Shown here: piece by piece, positions 56,858 to 64,000 of the stretch | Layout of the letters: the number at the start of each line of letters is the position of its first letter | How positions within the stretch are numbered: the first letter of the stretch is position 1 | Source of the DNA: CBDBCU01 sp965242615 | GTDB taxonomy: Bacteria; Chloroflexota; Dehalococcoidia; Lucifugimonadales; UBA3495 | Reading direction: 5' to 3' | DNA: 64,000 nucleotides | NCBI GenBank assembly: GCA_965242615.1 | Contig: CBDESR010000004.1 | Location: forward strand, 1 to 64,000 | Program-made: the position numbers and the translations under genes | The notes under the pieces: generated by a model | What the model saw: the letters and a program-made list of their open reading frames with translations, nothing else | What the model was told of the DNA's origin: nothing | Databases searched by the model: none

Positions 56858-58345
56858 CTAAATACCCATCCCCTTCATCCCCTTCCCAACCTTCCGCTGA
56901 TACGCCTCTTTACGCACCTCCACCGCATACAGCCGGGCCAAGTCCAATTTCACCAACTCGGCTTGCCCCCTTACCTTCATCTCCCCACGCATCGCCACCT
57001 CCACCCGCAGGTCGGCCAAGGTCATATTCAGGTTGCTCTTCAGCAGGTTATGGGTCTTACACAGCGGCGCCCGGTTAACAATGTCATCCTCGCCACCGTG
57101 CGAACGGGGAATGATATGGTCTAACTCATAGTTCCCATAGTCCAGCGTCCCATTGGCGTTGCGGCTCTCAAAGCCACAGCACCACCCTTTCCCCTCGGAG
57201 AACTTCAGCAGTGCCTCCAGCATCTCCCGCCGGTTCATCAAGGTCGATTCCCGCTTGTATTTCGGCGCCGCCTTCTCCCGTTGCGCCGTCGTCCGCAGCG
57301 GCTTGATTTCCACATCAGCCGTAGTCGTCAGCGTAGGCAACTCCTCCGGCCCGTGCACCGTAACCGTCGGCTCGCTCCCCAGCACCTGCTGCCCCGTAGT
57401 CCGGTCATTGCAAGTCAGCAGCGGCAAATCCCCGCCCTTGTTAAACTGCCGCTTAAACACCGTCCACGCCCGCGGGTTAATATCGCAGGCTACCCATTGC
57501 CTACCCAACTTCTCCGCCGCCATCGCGGCGTAAGCGCACCCGGCAAAGCAGTCCAACACCACATCCCCCGGGTTAGTGCTGGCTTGAATTATCCGCTCGG
57601 CCAGCGCAATCGGCTTCTGCGTGGGGTAGCCGGTTCGTTCCTTTGACACATTAATCAAAGGCTTAACGTCGTCCCAAACATCCCGCACATAAACGTCGGC
57701 GTAATAGTTGCCGTCCTCGTCGGTCTCGCTGGTGAAAAACGGCTTTTCATAAATCAGCCGTTCTTGTATCGGGTTATGCTTATATTCCCCCGACTTGCTA
57801 TAAAAGTAGATGGTGTCATGCTTGCGGGGCCAATACCGCTTGCTTACCCCGCCCGTGCGATAACTCCACACTACTTCGTTCCGAAAGTTATCCGCCCCAA
57901 ATACCCCGTCAAGCAACTGACGCAGGTATCCGCTTGCCGTATGGTCACAATGCAGGTACAGGCTTCCCGTGGGCTTGAGTATCCGATGAATCTCGAACAC
58001 CCGGATAGCCACGAAAGCCAAGTAAGCGGCAATGCCGTCACCGTGTATCTCCCGGGTCGCCTCAATCAGCAGGTTCACCGCCGGGTGGGTCGCCTTAATG
58101 CCGTCCACCCAATCCTCGTGAATATCCTGCTCCCACGACCACTGGTCCTTGTAACCGCCCCGGGACTTCGGATCATCCGGCCATGCAATGCCCTTGGCGT
58201 CCGCCTGCTCCGGCGTAGTAATCTCCCACCGCTTCAGCAGCCGCTTCTCGTTGGCCCCCTCCGCCTTACTCAAAGCTGGCTTCAGCTTATCCCCGGTAAA
58301 GGTATCGTTCTTGGCAAAGGGCGGGTCAATGCACACCAAGTCCAC
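56858..58345 (-). CDS. DNA methyltransferase-HNH endonuclease fusion, 5' end controlled by an 8-bp repeat tract
   Basis: 495 residues from the first in-frame start (GTG at 58345), but the family sequence extends upstream (NRGVYIADNLDFLRSINTGSVDLVCIDPPF) into the repeat tract at 58421-58460. Motif IV is DPPF (7-10). LYLHCDHTASGYLR, TGYPTQKPIALAERIIQAS and the SAM site VVLDCFAGCAYAAMAAEKLGRQWVACDI mark a beta-class N4/N6 methyltransferase; FAGC replaces the usual FxGxG. Residues about 385-440 form an HNH domain (WCCGFE...YELDHIIPRSHGG...LCKTHN). An in-frame insert KPALSKAEG (22-30) looks like a translated short repeat. The well-placed ATG at 58469 (GGGAGG, 7-base spacing) is out of frame with five repeats and would be in frame with three or six. 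It is therefore probably a phase-variable, self-contained restriction-modification enzyme caught OFF. Confidence 0.8.
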   Translation of the reverse strand: MDLVCIDPPFAKNDTFTGDKLKPALSKAEGANEKRLLKRWEITTPEQADAKGIAWPDDPKSRGGYKDQWSWEQDIHEDWVDGIKATHPAVNLLIEATREIHGDGIAAYLAFVAIRVFEIHRILKPTGSLYLHCDHTASGYLRQLLDGVFGADNFRNEVVWSYRTGGVSKRYWPRKHDTIYFYSKSGEYKHNPIQERLIYEKPFFTSETDEDGNYYADVYVRDVWDDVKPLINVSKERTGYPTQKPIALAERIIQASTNPGDVVLDCFAGCAYAAMAAEKLGRQWVACDINPRAWTVFKRQFNKGGDLPLLTCNDRTTGQQVLGSEPTVTVHGPEELPTLTTTADVEIKPLRTTAQREKAAPKYKRESTLMNRREMLEALLKFSEGKGWCCGFESRNANGTLDYGNYELDHIIPRSHGGEDDIVNRAPLCKTHNLLKSNLNMTLADLRVEVAMRGEMKVRGQAELVKLDLARLYAVEVRKEAYQRKVGKGMKGMGI

Positions 58346-58420
58346 CGACCCGGTGTTAATCGACCTGAGGAAGTCGAGATTGTCGGCGATATAAACGCCC
58401 CGGTTGACCGCGTTGAATGC

Positions 58421-58460
58421 GGGGTTGCGGGGTTGCGGGGTTGCGGGGTTGCGGGGTTGC
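58421..58460 (-). repeat. Five 8-bp tandem repeats in the methyltransferase 5' end
   Basis: Five perfect copies of GCAACCCC on the coding (minus) strand, directly after ATG GTG AAG. The unit length is not a multiple of three, so gain or loss of units moves the reading frame. Five copies (40 bases) leave the methyltransferase out of frame with the ATG at 58469. Confidence 0.95.
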
Positions 58461-58466
58461 CTTCAC

Positions 58467-58484
58467 CATAACATAACCTCCCTC
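58467..58484 (-). promoter_or_regulatory. Ribosome binding site and start of the phase-variable methyltransferase
   Basis: On the minus strand GAGGGAGG (58484-58477), 7 bases, then ATG (58469-58467). This frame stops after about 40 codons in the present register. A second ATG a few bases upstream meets a TGA after three codons. Confidence 0.75.
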
Positions 58485-58510
58485 TTTTTTCAAGGATTTT
58501 TTCGCCGCCG

Positions 58511-58608
58511 GTAGCGTTCCGATTTAGGTGGTTTGATTAGCAAATTCGGGTTTTGCAGTAAGGGTACAAGCCCAATTGCTGGCTAAACCACCTAAAATGC
58601 AACGCTAT
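58511..58608. mobile_element. 98-bp palindromic element, MITE-like
   Basis: Left arm GTAGCGTTCCGATTTAGGTG... and right arm, inverted, ATAGCGTTGCATTTTAGGTG... match over about 40 bases with a few changes, around a short centre. It has no coding capacity. The size and terminal inverted repeats suggest a miniature transposable element or a large RNA hairpin; no target-site duplication is clear. Confidence 0.5.
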
Positions 58609-58724
58609 CTCCACCGCCCCCATTATCCCCAACCCATAATCCCCTGTCAAACCCCCAGCGTCACCCCGCCGCATATCGCAACCATCATTCCCCCGATGGC
58701 AACCGTCATTCCCGTCCTCCCCAC

Positions 58725-58754
58725 CGTCATTCCTACGAAAGTGGGAATCCAGAA
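58725..58754. repeat. Dispersed GTCATTCC...GGGAATCC repeat
   Basis: GTCATTCCTACGAAAGTGGG followed by AATCCAGAA; differs by about one base from the copy at 33076-33105. Confidence 0.8.
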
Positions 58755-58829
58755 AATCCGGAGACTAGGTATATCCAACAGCCCAAAACCCCATCCCTAA
58801 ATTAGGTATCCCCCCGCCATCCCGAAAAG

Positions 58830-58838
58830 TGATATACT
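58830..58838 (+). promoter_or_regulatory. Extended -10 promoter
   Basis: TGATATACT, 53 bases before the ATG at 58892. Same style as the elements at 16097 and 29673. Confidence 0.45.
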
Positions 58839-58891
58839 GATAACCATCCCAAAACCGCCAGTCCCGCAAACGCCACCCAACGGGGGAAACA

Positions 58892-59254
58892 ATGTCGCTC
58901 TACTTTCTAATGGGAACCTCCACCTCCAGCGGCCGCCGCCGCCTCCGCGACAACCCGGATTTGATTGTCGAGTCCATCCGCGACTGCCACTGCGAAGGCG
59001 CCGACATCCTCAGCCAATACGCCGTCCTCGGCCAGTACGACTTCGTAATGCTCGCCGAAGCCGACGACAACGACGCCGTCGCCCGCCTCTCCCTGGAAAT
59101 GTCCGTCCTCGCCGGCCTCCAAATCGAAACCCTCCCCGCCATCGCCATCCGCCTCCGCGGCGACAGCGACCCCAACGCCGTGGACTACGAACCGGCTTAC
59201 GCCACCGCCCCGGCCGTCAGCGAATGGACTCTCCCCGACCAGCAGCCAGACTAA
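58892..59254 (+). CDS. GYD-domain protein
   Basis: 120 residues. ESIRDCHCEGADILSQYAVLGQYDFVMLAEADDNDAVARLSLEMSVLAGLQIETLPAI is the GYD domain, a small ferredoxin-like alpha/beta fold related to Lrp/AsnC ligand domains; the signature GYD appears here as GQYD. Function unknown. GGGGGA precedes the ATG. thiD follows after 55 bases on the same strand. Confidence 0.85.
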   Translation: MSLYFLMGTSTSSGRRRLRDNPDLIVESIRDCHCEGADILSQYAVLGQYDFVMLAEADDNDAVARLSLEMSVLAGLQIETLPAIAIRLRGDSDPNAVDYEPAYATAPAVSEWTLPDQQPD

Positions 59255-59309
59255 TCCTCGTCCCGGCCATTCCCACCGGGAACAGCCCACCCCAACGGCA
59301 GGTAACGCA

Positions 59310-60110
<801 letters not shown>

Positions 60111-60177
60111 CCCACCCGTCCCCCCGTGCGCAAGCCCCATATCATCCCCCCACCAAACCCGCAGTCAACCCCAACTC

Positions 60178-60231
60178 AAAAAGTTTTGAGGGGGTGCGGG
60201 GGGGAACTTTTACAAAAGTTCCCACCGCCGT
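60178..60231. repeat. Two-copy hairpin element, copy 2
   Basis: AAAAGTTTTGAGGGGGTGCG, a GGGAACTTTT-loop-AAAAGTTCCC stem and CCGCCGTC match 33154-33203 almost base for base; this copy has two extra G. Confidence 0.8.
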
Positions 60232-60538
60232 CCCCCCAGCAGACTCCCCTTTCGCACCCGGCATCCCCGCCCCTGCTCATCTGACTCCGCGCCGCCTCCC
60301 CCGCAAAACGCGCCAACAGCGTCCCCACCGGCATCGCCGCCGCCCCCTCAGCTTCCATCGCGCCTCGTTCCCGGTTCCATCGCAGCTCGTCCTATCCCCC
60401 AACCCAATAGCAAACCCGATTCCTCCGATTCTCCCCCAAACCGCCGCCCCTCCCTGAAACCATCCTCCCCCTTCCCGCCCCCACTCTCTGGCATCAACCC
60501 CACCGCCGGCCGCCGCCCCTTTCCCCAGCAAATCCCTA

Positions 60539-60547
60539 TGCTATAAT
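60539..60547 (+). promoter_or_regulatory. Extended -10 promoter of ileS
   Basis: TGCTATAAT, 43 bases before the ATG, with no clear -35. Confidence 0.55.
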
Positions 60548-60589
60548 ATCCGCCAAACCAAATCCTCCCATCACGCGAGGTTCGCTGCA

Positions 60590-63500
60590 ATGTTCACGCC
60601 CGTACCCAGCCGCGTCAGCCTCCCCGAACTCGACGCCCGTATCCTCGACTACTGGAAAGAGCGCGACATCTTCCGCCGCACCGAAACGGAACGCCCCGAC
60701 GCCCCCCAGTTTATGCTCTACGAAGGCCCGCCCACCGCCAACGGCAGCCCCGGCATCCACCACGTCCTCGCCCGCGTCTTCAAGGATGTCATCTGCCGCT
60801 ACCGCACGATGAAAGGCTACCGCTGCCTCCGCAAAGGCGGCTGGGACACCCACGGCCTCCCCGTCGAACTGGAAATCGAAAAGGAACTCGGCCTCACCTC
60901 CAAGCGGGAAATCGAGGAATACGGCATCGCCAACTTCAACCAGCGTTGCCGGGAAAGCGTTTTCCGCTATGTCAAGGAATGGGAAGCCCTTACCGACCGC
61001 ATCGGCTTCTGGGTCGATATGGAGCATCCCTACGTCACCCTCGACAACCACTTCATCGAAACCGGCTGGTGGATCCTCAAAGAACTGTGGGACAAGGGAC
61101 TCCTCTACGAAGGACTCCGCGGCACTCCCCATTGCCCCCGCTGCGAAACCAGCCTCAGCTCCCACGAAGTAGCCCTCGGCTACCAGGAAAACACCCCCGA
61201 CCCGTCCGTATTCGTTCAATTCCTGCTTACCGAACCGTCCCCCGTCTTGCCCCTTGACTCCGCCATCCCCACCTACCTGCTGGCGTGGACTACCACCCCT
61301 TGGACCCTCCCCGGCAACACAGCCCTGGCCGTGGCTGCTGATGCCGACTACTCCATCGTCGAACTGGAACGGGATGGCATAACCCAGCGGCTGATTCTAG
61401 CCACCGAACTGCTGAACTCCGCCCTCCGCCACGAATACCGCATCATTGCCGCCGTCAAAGGCGCCGCCTTGGTTGGAACCGGCTACCAACCCCTCTATCA
61501 TCCCGCCGCATACGGTACCGAAATCCGCCGCTTTGTCCGCCGTCCCGGCCCCGGCGACATCCCCGTAACCGACTTGGAAACTACTACCGACTTCAACCCC
61601 CGAGTAGTAGCCGGCGACTTTGTATCCCTCGAGGATGGCACCGGCATCGTCCACATTGCCCCCGCCTTTGGCGACGAGGACTTGGGCCTCGGCCGCGATC
61701 GGGAACTGGCCTTTGTCCAACCGGTGGATTTGCGCGGCCGCATCACCGGCCGCTATCCCTTTGCCGGCCAGTTCGTCAAAGACGCCGACAACGCCATTAT
61801 GCAAGACTTGGCCGACCGGGGTCTCCTTTACCACCGCGACATCTATCGCCACACCTACCCCTTCTGCTGGCGCTGCGACACGCCCCTCCTTTACTACGCC
61901 AAATCCTCCTGGTACATCCGCACTACTGCCCGCAAAGACCGCCTGGTCAGCGGCAACAGCAGCATCAACTGGTATCCCGACTATATCCGCGAAGGCCGCT
62001 TCGGCGAATGGCTCCGCAACAATGTTGACTGGGCTATCTCCCGGGAACGCTATTGGGGTACTCCCATTCCCATCTGGCGTTGCCCCGACTGCGCCCACCG
62101 GGTTTGCATCGGCAGTGTAGCCGACTTGAAAGCCGCCGCCCGCCCCGACCAGCAAGCCCAAGTCGATGACCTCGACCTGCACCGCCCCTATGTGGACGAC
62201 ATCATCCTGGCTTGCCCCGTCGCCGGCTGCCCCGGCCAAATGCGCCGCATCCCGGAAGTAATGGACGCCTGGTTTGACTCCGGCGCAATGCCCTTCGCCC
62301 AGTGGCACTATCCCTTTGACAACCCGGAAATCGAAACCGATGGCCGCTTCCCCGCCGACTACATCTGCGAAGCCGTCGACCAGACCCGCGGCTGGTTTTA
62401 CAGCCTCCACGCCCTGGCTACCCTGCTCCGCGAGCAACCTTCCTATCGCAATGTCATCTGCCTTGGCCTCATCCTCGACGGGCGCGGCCAAAAAATGAGC
62501 AAACACGTCGGCAATGTAGTCCAGCCCAGCGCCGTACTGGACGCCCACGGCGCCGACGCCCTCCGCTGGTATCTCTTTACCGCTTCCCATCCCGGCGAAC
62601 CCCGCCGCTTCTCCGACCAACTGGTTAACGAAACCTTGCGCCGTGTCCTGCTGACCCTCTGGAATGTCTATTCCTTCTTTACCAACTACGCCGCCATCGA
62701 CCAGTTCCATCCCGACCAAATCCCCGCCGACTGGCGGCCCGAAACGGAGCTTGACCGCTGGATATTGTCGGAGCTTAATGTCTTGGCATCCCAAGTGGAC
62801 GGCTATATGGACGCCTACAACCCTACCGACGCCGGCCGCCGTATTCAGGAGTTCATCGACCACCTTTCCAACTGGTATGTCCGCCGCAGCCGCCGCCGTT
62901 TCTGGAAAAGCGAAAACGATACCGACAAACTGGCGGCCTATGCCACCCTCTACCGGTGTCTGGTCACCGTAGCCCGCCTGATGGCCCCCTTGGCGCCCTT
63001 TATGGCCGAGGAGCTTTACCGCAACTTGGTCTGCGCCGTGAACCCGGACGCCCCCGACAGCGTCCACCTCGACGCCTACCCCGTCCCCGACGACTCCCTC
63101 ATCGACCGGGACTTGATGGCCGCCACCCACCTGGCGATGCAGGTCTCCAGTATGGGCCGCGCCGCCCGCTCCAAAGCCGGCGTCAAAGTCCGCCAGCCCT
63201 TGGCCCAAGTCCAAGTCTGGGGCCGCCCCGACTACCTTAACCAGGTCAGCGGTCAGATTCTCGAGGAACTCAACATCAAGGAACTTGCCGTTCTGGAAAC
63301 TGACGCCGCCTATCAGGAACGGCTCCGCCAAGCCGCCCAGGCCCAAGGCGAAACCGACTTCTCCGGTCACGGCATTTACCCCGTCGACAACTATTGGGTA
63401 TCCGCCGAGCCGGGTTGCCTCGTTGCCATTGACGCCACCATCACCCCGGAACTTGCCGCCGAAGGCTTGGCCCGGGAACTGGCCCACCGCATCCAGGGAC

Positions 63501-63715
63501 TCCGCCGCAACGCCCGTTTCGACCTCACCGACCACATCATCGCCTACTACCAAGGCCCGGACGCCGTAACCGCAGTAATGCGGCACCACGCCGCCTACAT
63601 CCAGCAGGAAACCCTAAGCGACCAACTGCTCGCCGCAGCCCCGCCGGCCGACGCCCAATCCGAAAGCCAGAAAGTCGAGGGTATGGAAGTAACCCTCGGC
63701 GTCCGCCGCGTCTAG
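60590..63715 (+). CDS. ileS: Isoleucine-tRNA ligase
   Basis: 1041 residues, the length of the longer IleS2 type. The class I signature is PPTANGSPGIHHVLAR (HIGH motif) with GQKMSKHVGN as KMSKS. The editing domain lies between (LAWTTTPWTLPGNTALAV, THGLPVELEIEKELG). WDTHGLPVE and the C-terminal anticodon-binding region (LTPFMAEELYRNLV-like LAPFMAEELYRN) are complete. IleS2 enzymes are often less sensitive to mupirocin; that is a family trait, not shown here. Confidence 0.97.
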   Translation: MFTPVPSRVSLPELDARILDYWKERDIFRRTETERPDAPQFMLYEGPPTANGSPGIHHVLARVFKDVICRYRTMKGYRCLRKGGWDTHGLPVELEIEKELGLTSKREIEEYGIANFNQRCRESVFRYVKEWEALTDRIGFWVDMEHPYVTLDNHFIETGWWILKELWDKGLLYEGLRGTPHCPRCETSLSSHEVALGYQENTPDPSVFVQFLLTEPSPVLPLDSAIPTYLLAWTTTPWTLPGNTALAVAADADYSIVELERDGITQRLILATELLNSALRHEYRIIAAVKGAALVGTGYQPLYHPAAYGTEIRRFVRRPGPGDIPVTDLETTTDFNPRVVAGDFVSLEDGTGIVHIAPAFGDEDLGLGRDRELAFVQPVDLRGRITGRYPFAGQFVKDADNAIMQDLADRGLLYHRDIYRHTYPFCWRCDTPLLYYAKSSWYIRTTARKDRLVSGNSSINWYPDYIREGRFGEWLRNNVDWAISRERYWGTPIPIWRCPDCAHRVCIGSVADLKAAARPDQQAQVDDLDLHRPYVDDIILACPVAGCPGQMRRIPEVMDAWFDSGAMPFAQWHYPFDNPEIETDGRFPADYICEAVDQTRGWFYSLHALATLLREQPSYRNVICLGLILDGRGQKMSKHVGNVVQPSAVLDAHGADALRWYLFTASHPGEPRRFSDQLVNETLRRVLLTLWNVYSFFTNYAAIDQFHPDQIPADWRPETELDRWILSELNVLASQVDGYMDAYNPTDAGRRIQEFIDHLSNWYVRRSRRRFWKSENDTDKLAAYATLYRCLVTVARLMAPLAPFMAEELYRNLVCAVNPDAPDSVHLDAYPVPDDSLIDRDLMAATHLAMQVSSMGRAARSKAGVKVRQPLAQVQVWGRPDYLNQVSGQILEELNIKELAVLETDAAYQERLRQAAQAQGETDFSGHGIYPVDNYWVSAEPGCLVAIDATITPELAAEGLARELAHRIQGLRRNARFDLTDHIIAYYQGPDAVTAVMRHHAAYIQQETLSDQLLAAAPPADAQSESQKVEGMEVTLGVRRV

Positions 63716-63737
63716 CCCTTTACCCCGCAGCTCACCG

Positions 63738-63762
63738 TCATTCCCGTGCCAACGGGAATCCA
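63738..63762. repeat. Short dispersed palindromic repeat
   Basis: TCATTCCCGTGCCAACGGGA plus ATCC, a short member of the ATTCCC...GGGAAT family, just after ileS. Confidence 0.6.
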
Positions 63763-63781
63763 TACCTTGCATTGGTGACCT

Positions 63782-64000
63782 ATGCCCGAACTCCCCGAAG
63801 TCGAAAACGCCCGGCAAGTCCTTATCAAATTCGGCTTGCCGGGCCGCGCCTTTTCCTCAGTAACCGTCGGTTGGGCCAACAGCGTCCGCGGCGGTTCCAT
63901 CGAGGATTTTGTCCTTGGCATCCCCGGCCGCCAAGTATCGGAAATCAACCGTCGCGGCAAATACCTGCTCTTACCCCTCGATTCCGGTGAAACTTTGATT
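63782..64000 (+). CDS. Formamidopyrimidine-DNA glycosylase family protein, partial (5' end)
   Basis: 73 codons before the window edge. It begins MPELPEVENARQVL, with the catalytic Pro and Glu of the Fpg/Nei family, followed by GRQVSEINRRGKYLLLPLDSG, matching the family's IGRRGKYLLF. It removes oxidised bases from DNA and cuts at the abasic site. Whether it is MutM or Nei needs the C-terminus. It starts 66 bases after ileS. Confidence 0.9.
   Translation, partial: MPELPEVENARQVLIKFGLPGRAFSSVTVGWANSVRGGSIEDFVLGIPGRQVSEINRRGKYLLLPLDSGETLI

Larger units (their letters stand above)
58485..58891. other. Repeat-rich divergent intergenic region
   Basis: No gene. It contains a 98-base palindromic element (58511-58608), a dispersed palindromic repeat (58725-58754) and an extended -10 promoter (58830) for the GYD-domain gene. 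Confidence 0.6.
60111..60589. other. Gene-free stretch before ileS
   Basis: No gene. It holds copy 2 of a hairpin element (60178-60231), C-rich low-complexity sequence, and an extended -10 promoter (60539-60547). No T-box leader is seen; the region from the promoter to ileS is only about 43 bases. Confidence 0.55.

Noticed and set aside
59255..59309. TPP riboswitch before thiD
   Set aside because: The 55-base gap lacks the conserved CUGAGA and ACCUGA elements.
60111..60589. T-box leader for ileS
   Set aside because: Only about 43 bases separate the likely promoter from the start codon and no stem I or antiterminator sequence is seen.

Overview
The window looks like a chromosomal segment of an uncultured, high-GC bacterium, most plausibly a Chloroflexota relative (Dehalococcoidia/SAR202-like). 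That placement is inferred from gene content: a zinc-ribbon S4, S14 type Z, extended S17, L5 and RpoA proteins, many ACMSD-like amidohydrolases, and a PuuE-type deacetylase. No rRNA operon is present to confirm it. One tRNA gene is present, tRNA-Leu(CAA). No complete transposon, phage or CRISPR array was seen, but short palindromic and tandem repeats are scattered through the gene-poor gaps.

Layout. 1-5.2 kb: a PaREP1/HEPN-like protein and a large secreted GLUG-repeat protein whose signal peptide is split by a frameshift. 5.2-9.5 kb: a zinc-uptake locus on the minus strand, made of a Fur/Zur regulator, a lipoprotein binding protein carrying an AztD-like beta-propeller inside its sequence, and an ABC-3 permease; three matching inverted-repeat operators lie in front of the first two genes. 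9.8-19.4 kb: mixed metabolism and defence-like genes (panE, a nuclease-fold protein, PuuE, a duplicated-domain protein, a phosphatase, a degenerate MNT-HEPN pair, an alpha/beta hydrolase, an NHL protein). 19.6-23.8 kb: a catabolic group on the minus strand (two amidohydrolases and an aldolase-dehydrogenase fusion). 24-34.2 kb: a single-chain restriction-modification enzyme, a radical-SAM-like protein without cluster cysteines, a hydrolase, the tRNA, a second PaREP1-like gene, a DUF4268 nuclease-fold protein, an amidohydrolase and a secreted protein.

34.5-55.8 kb is one continuous minus-strand str-S10-spc-alpha-L13/S9 cluster of 37 genes from rpsL to rpsI, with secY, adk, map, infA, rpmJ, rpoA and truA in their usual places. 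It has a recognisable promoter before rpsL and a hairpin terminator after rpsI. No tuf gene lies between fusA and rpsJ.

55.9-64 kb: a DUF5678/retropepsin pair, a DNA methyltransferase-HNH fusion whose 5' end holds five 8-bp repeats that put the start codon out of frame (a phase-variation switch in the OFF register), a GYD-domain protein, thiD, ileS and the first 73 codons of a MutM/Nei-type glycosylase.

The most novel items are the binding protein with the embedded zinc-chaperone propeller and its operators, the repeat-switched methyltransferase, and the MNT-HEPN pair in which the enzyme's catalytic residues and the target tyrosines both appear lost.
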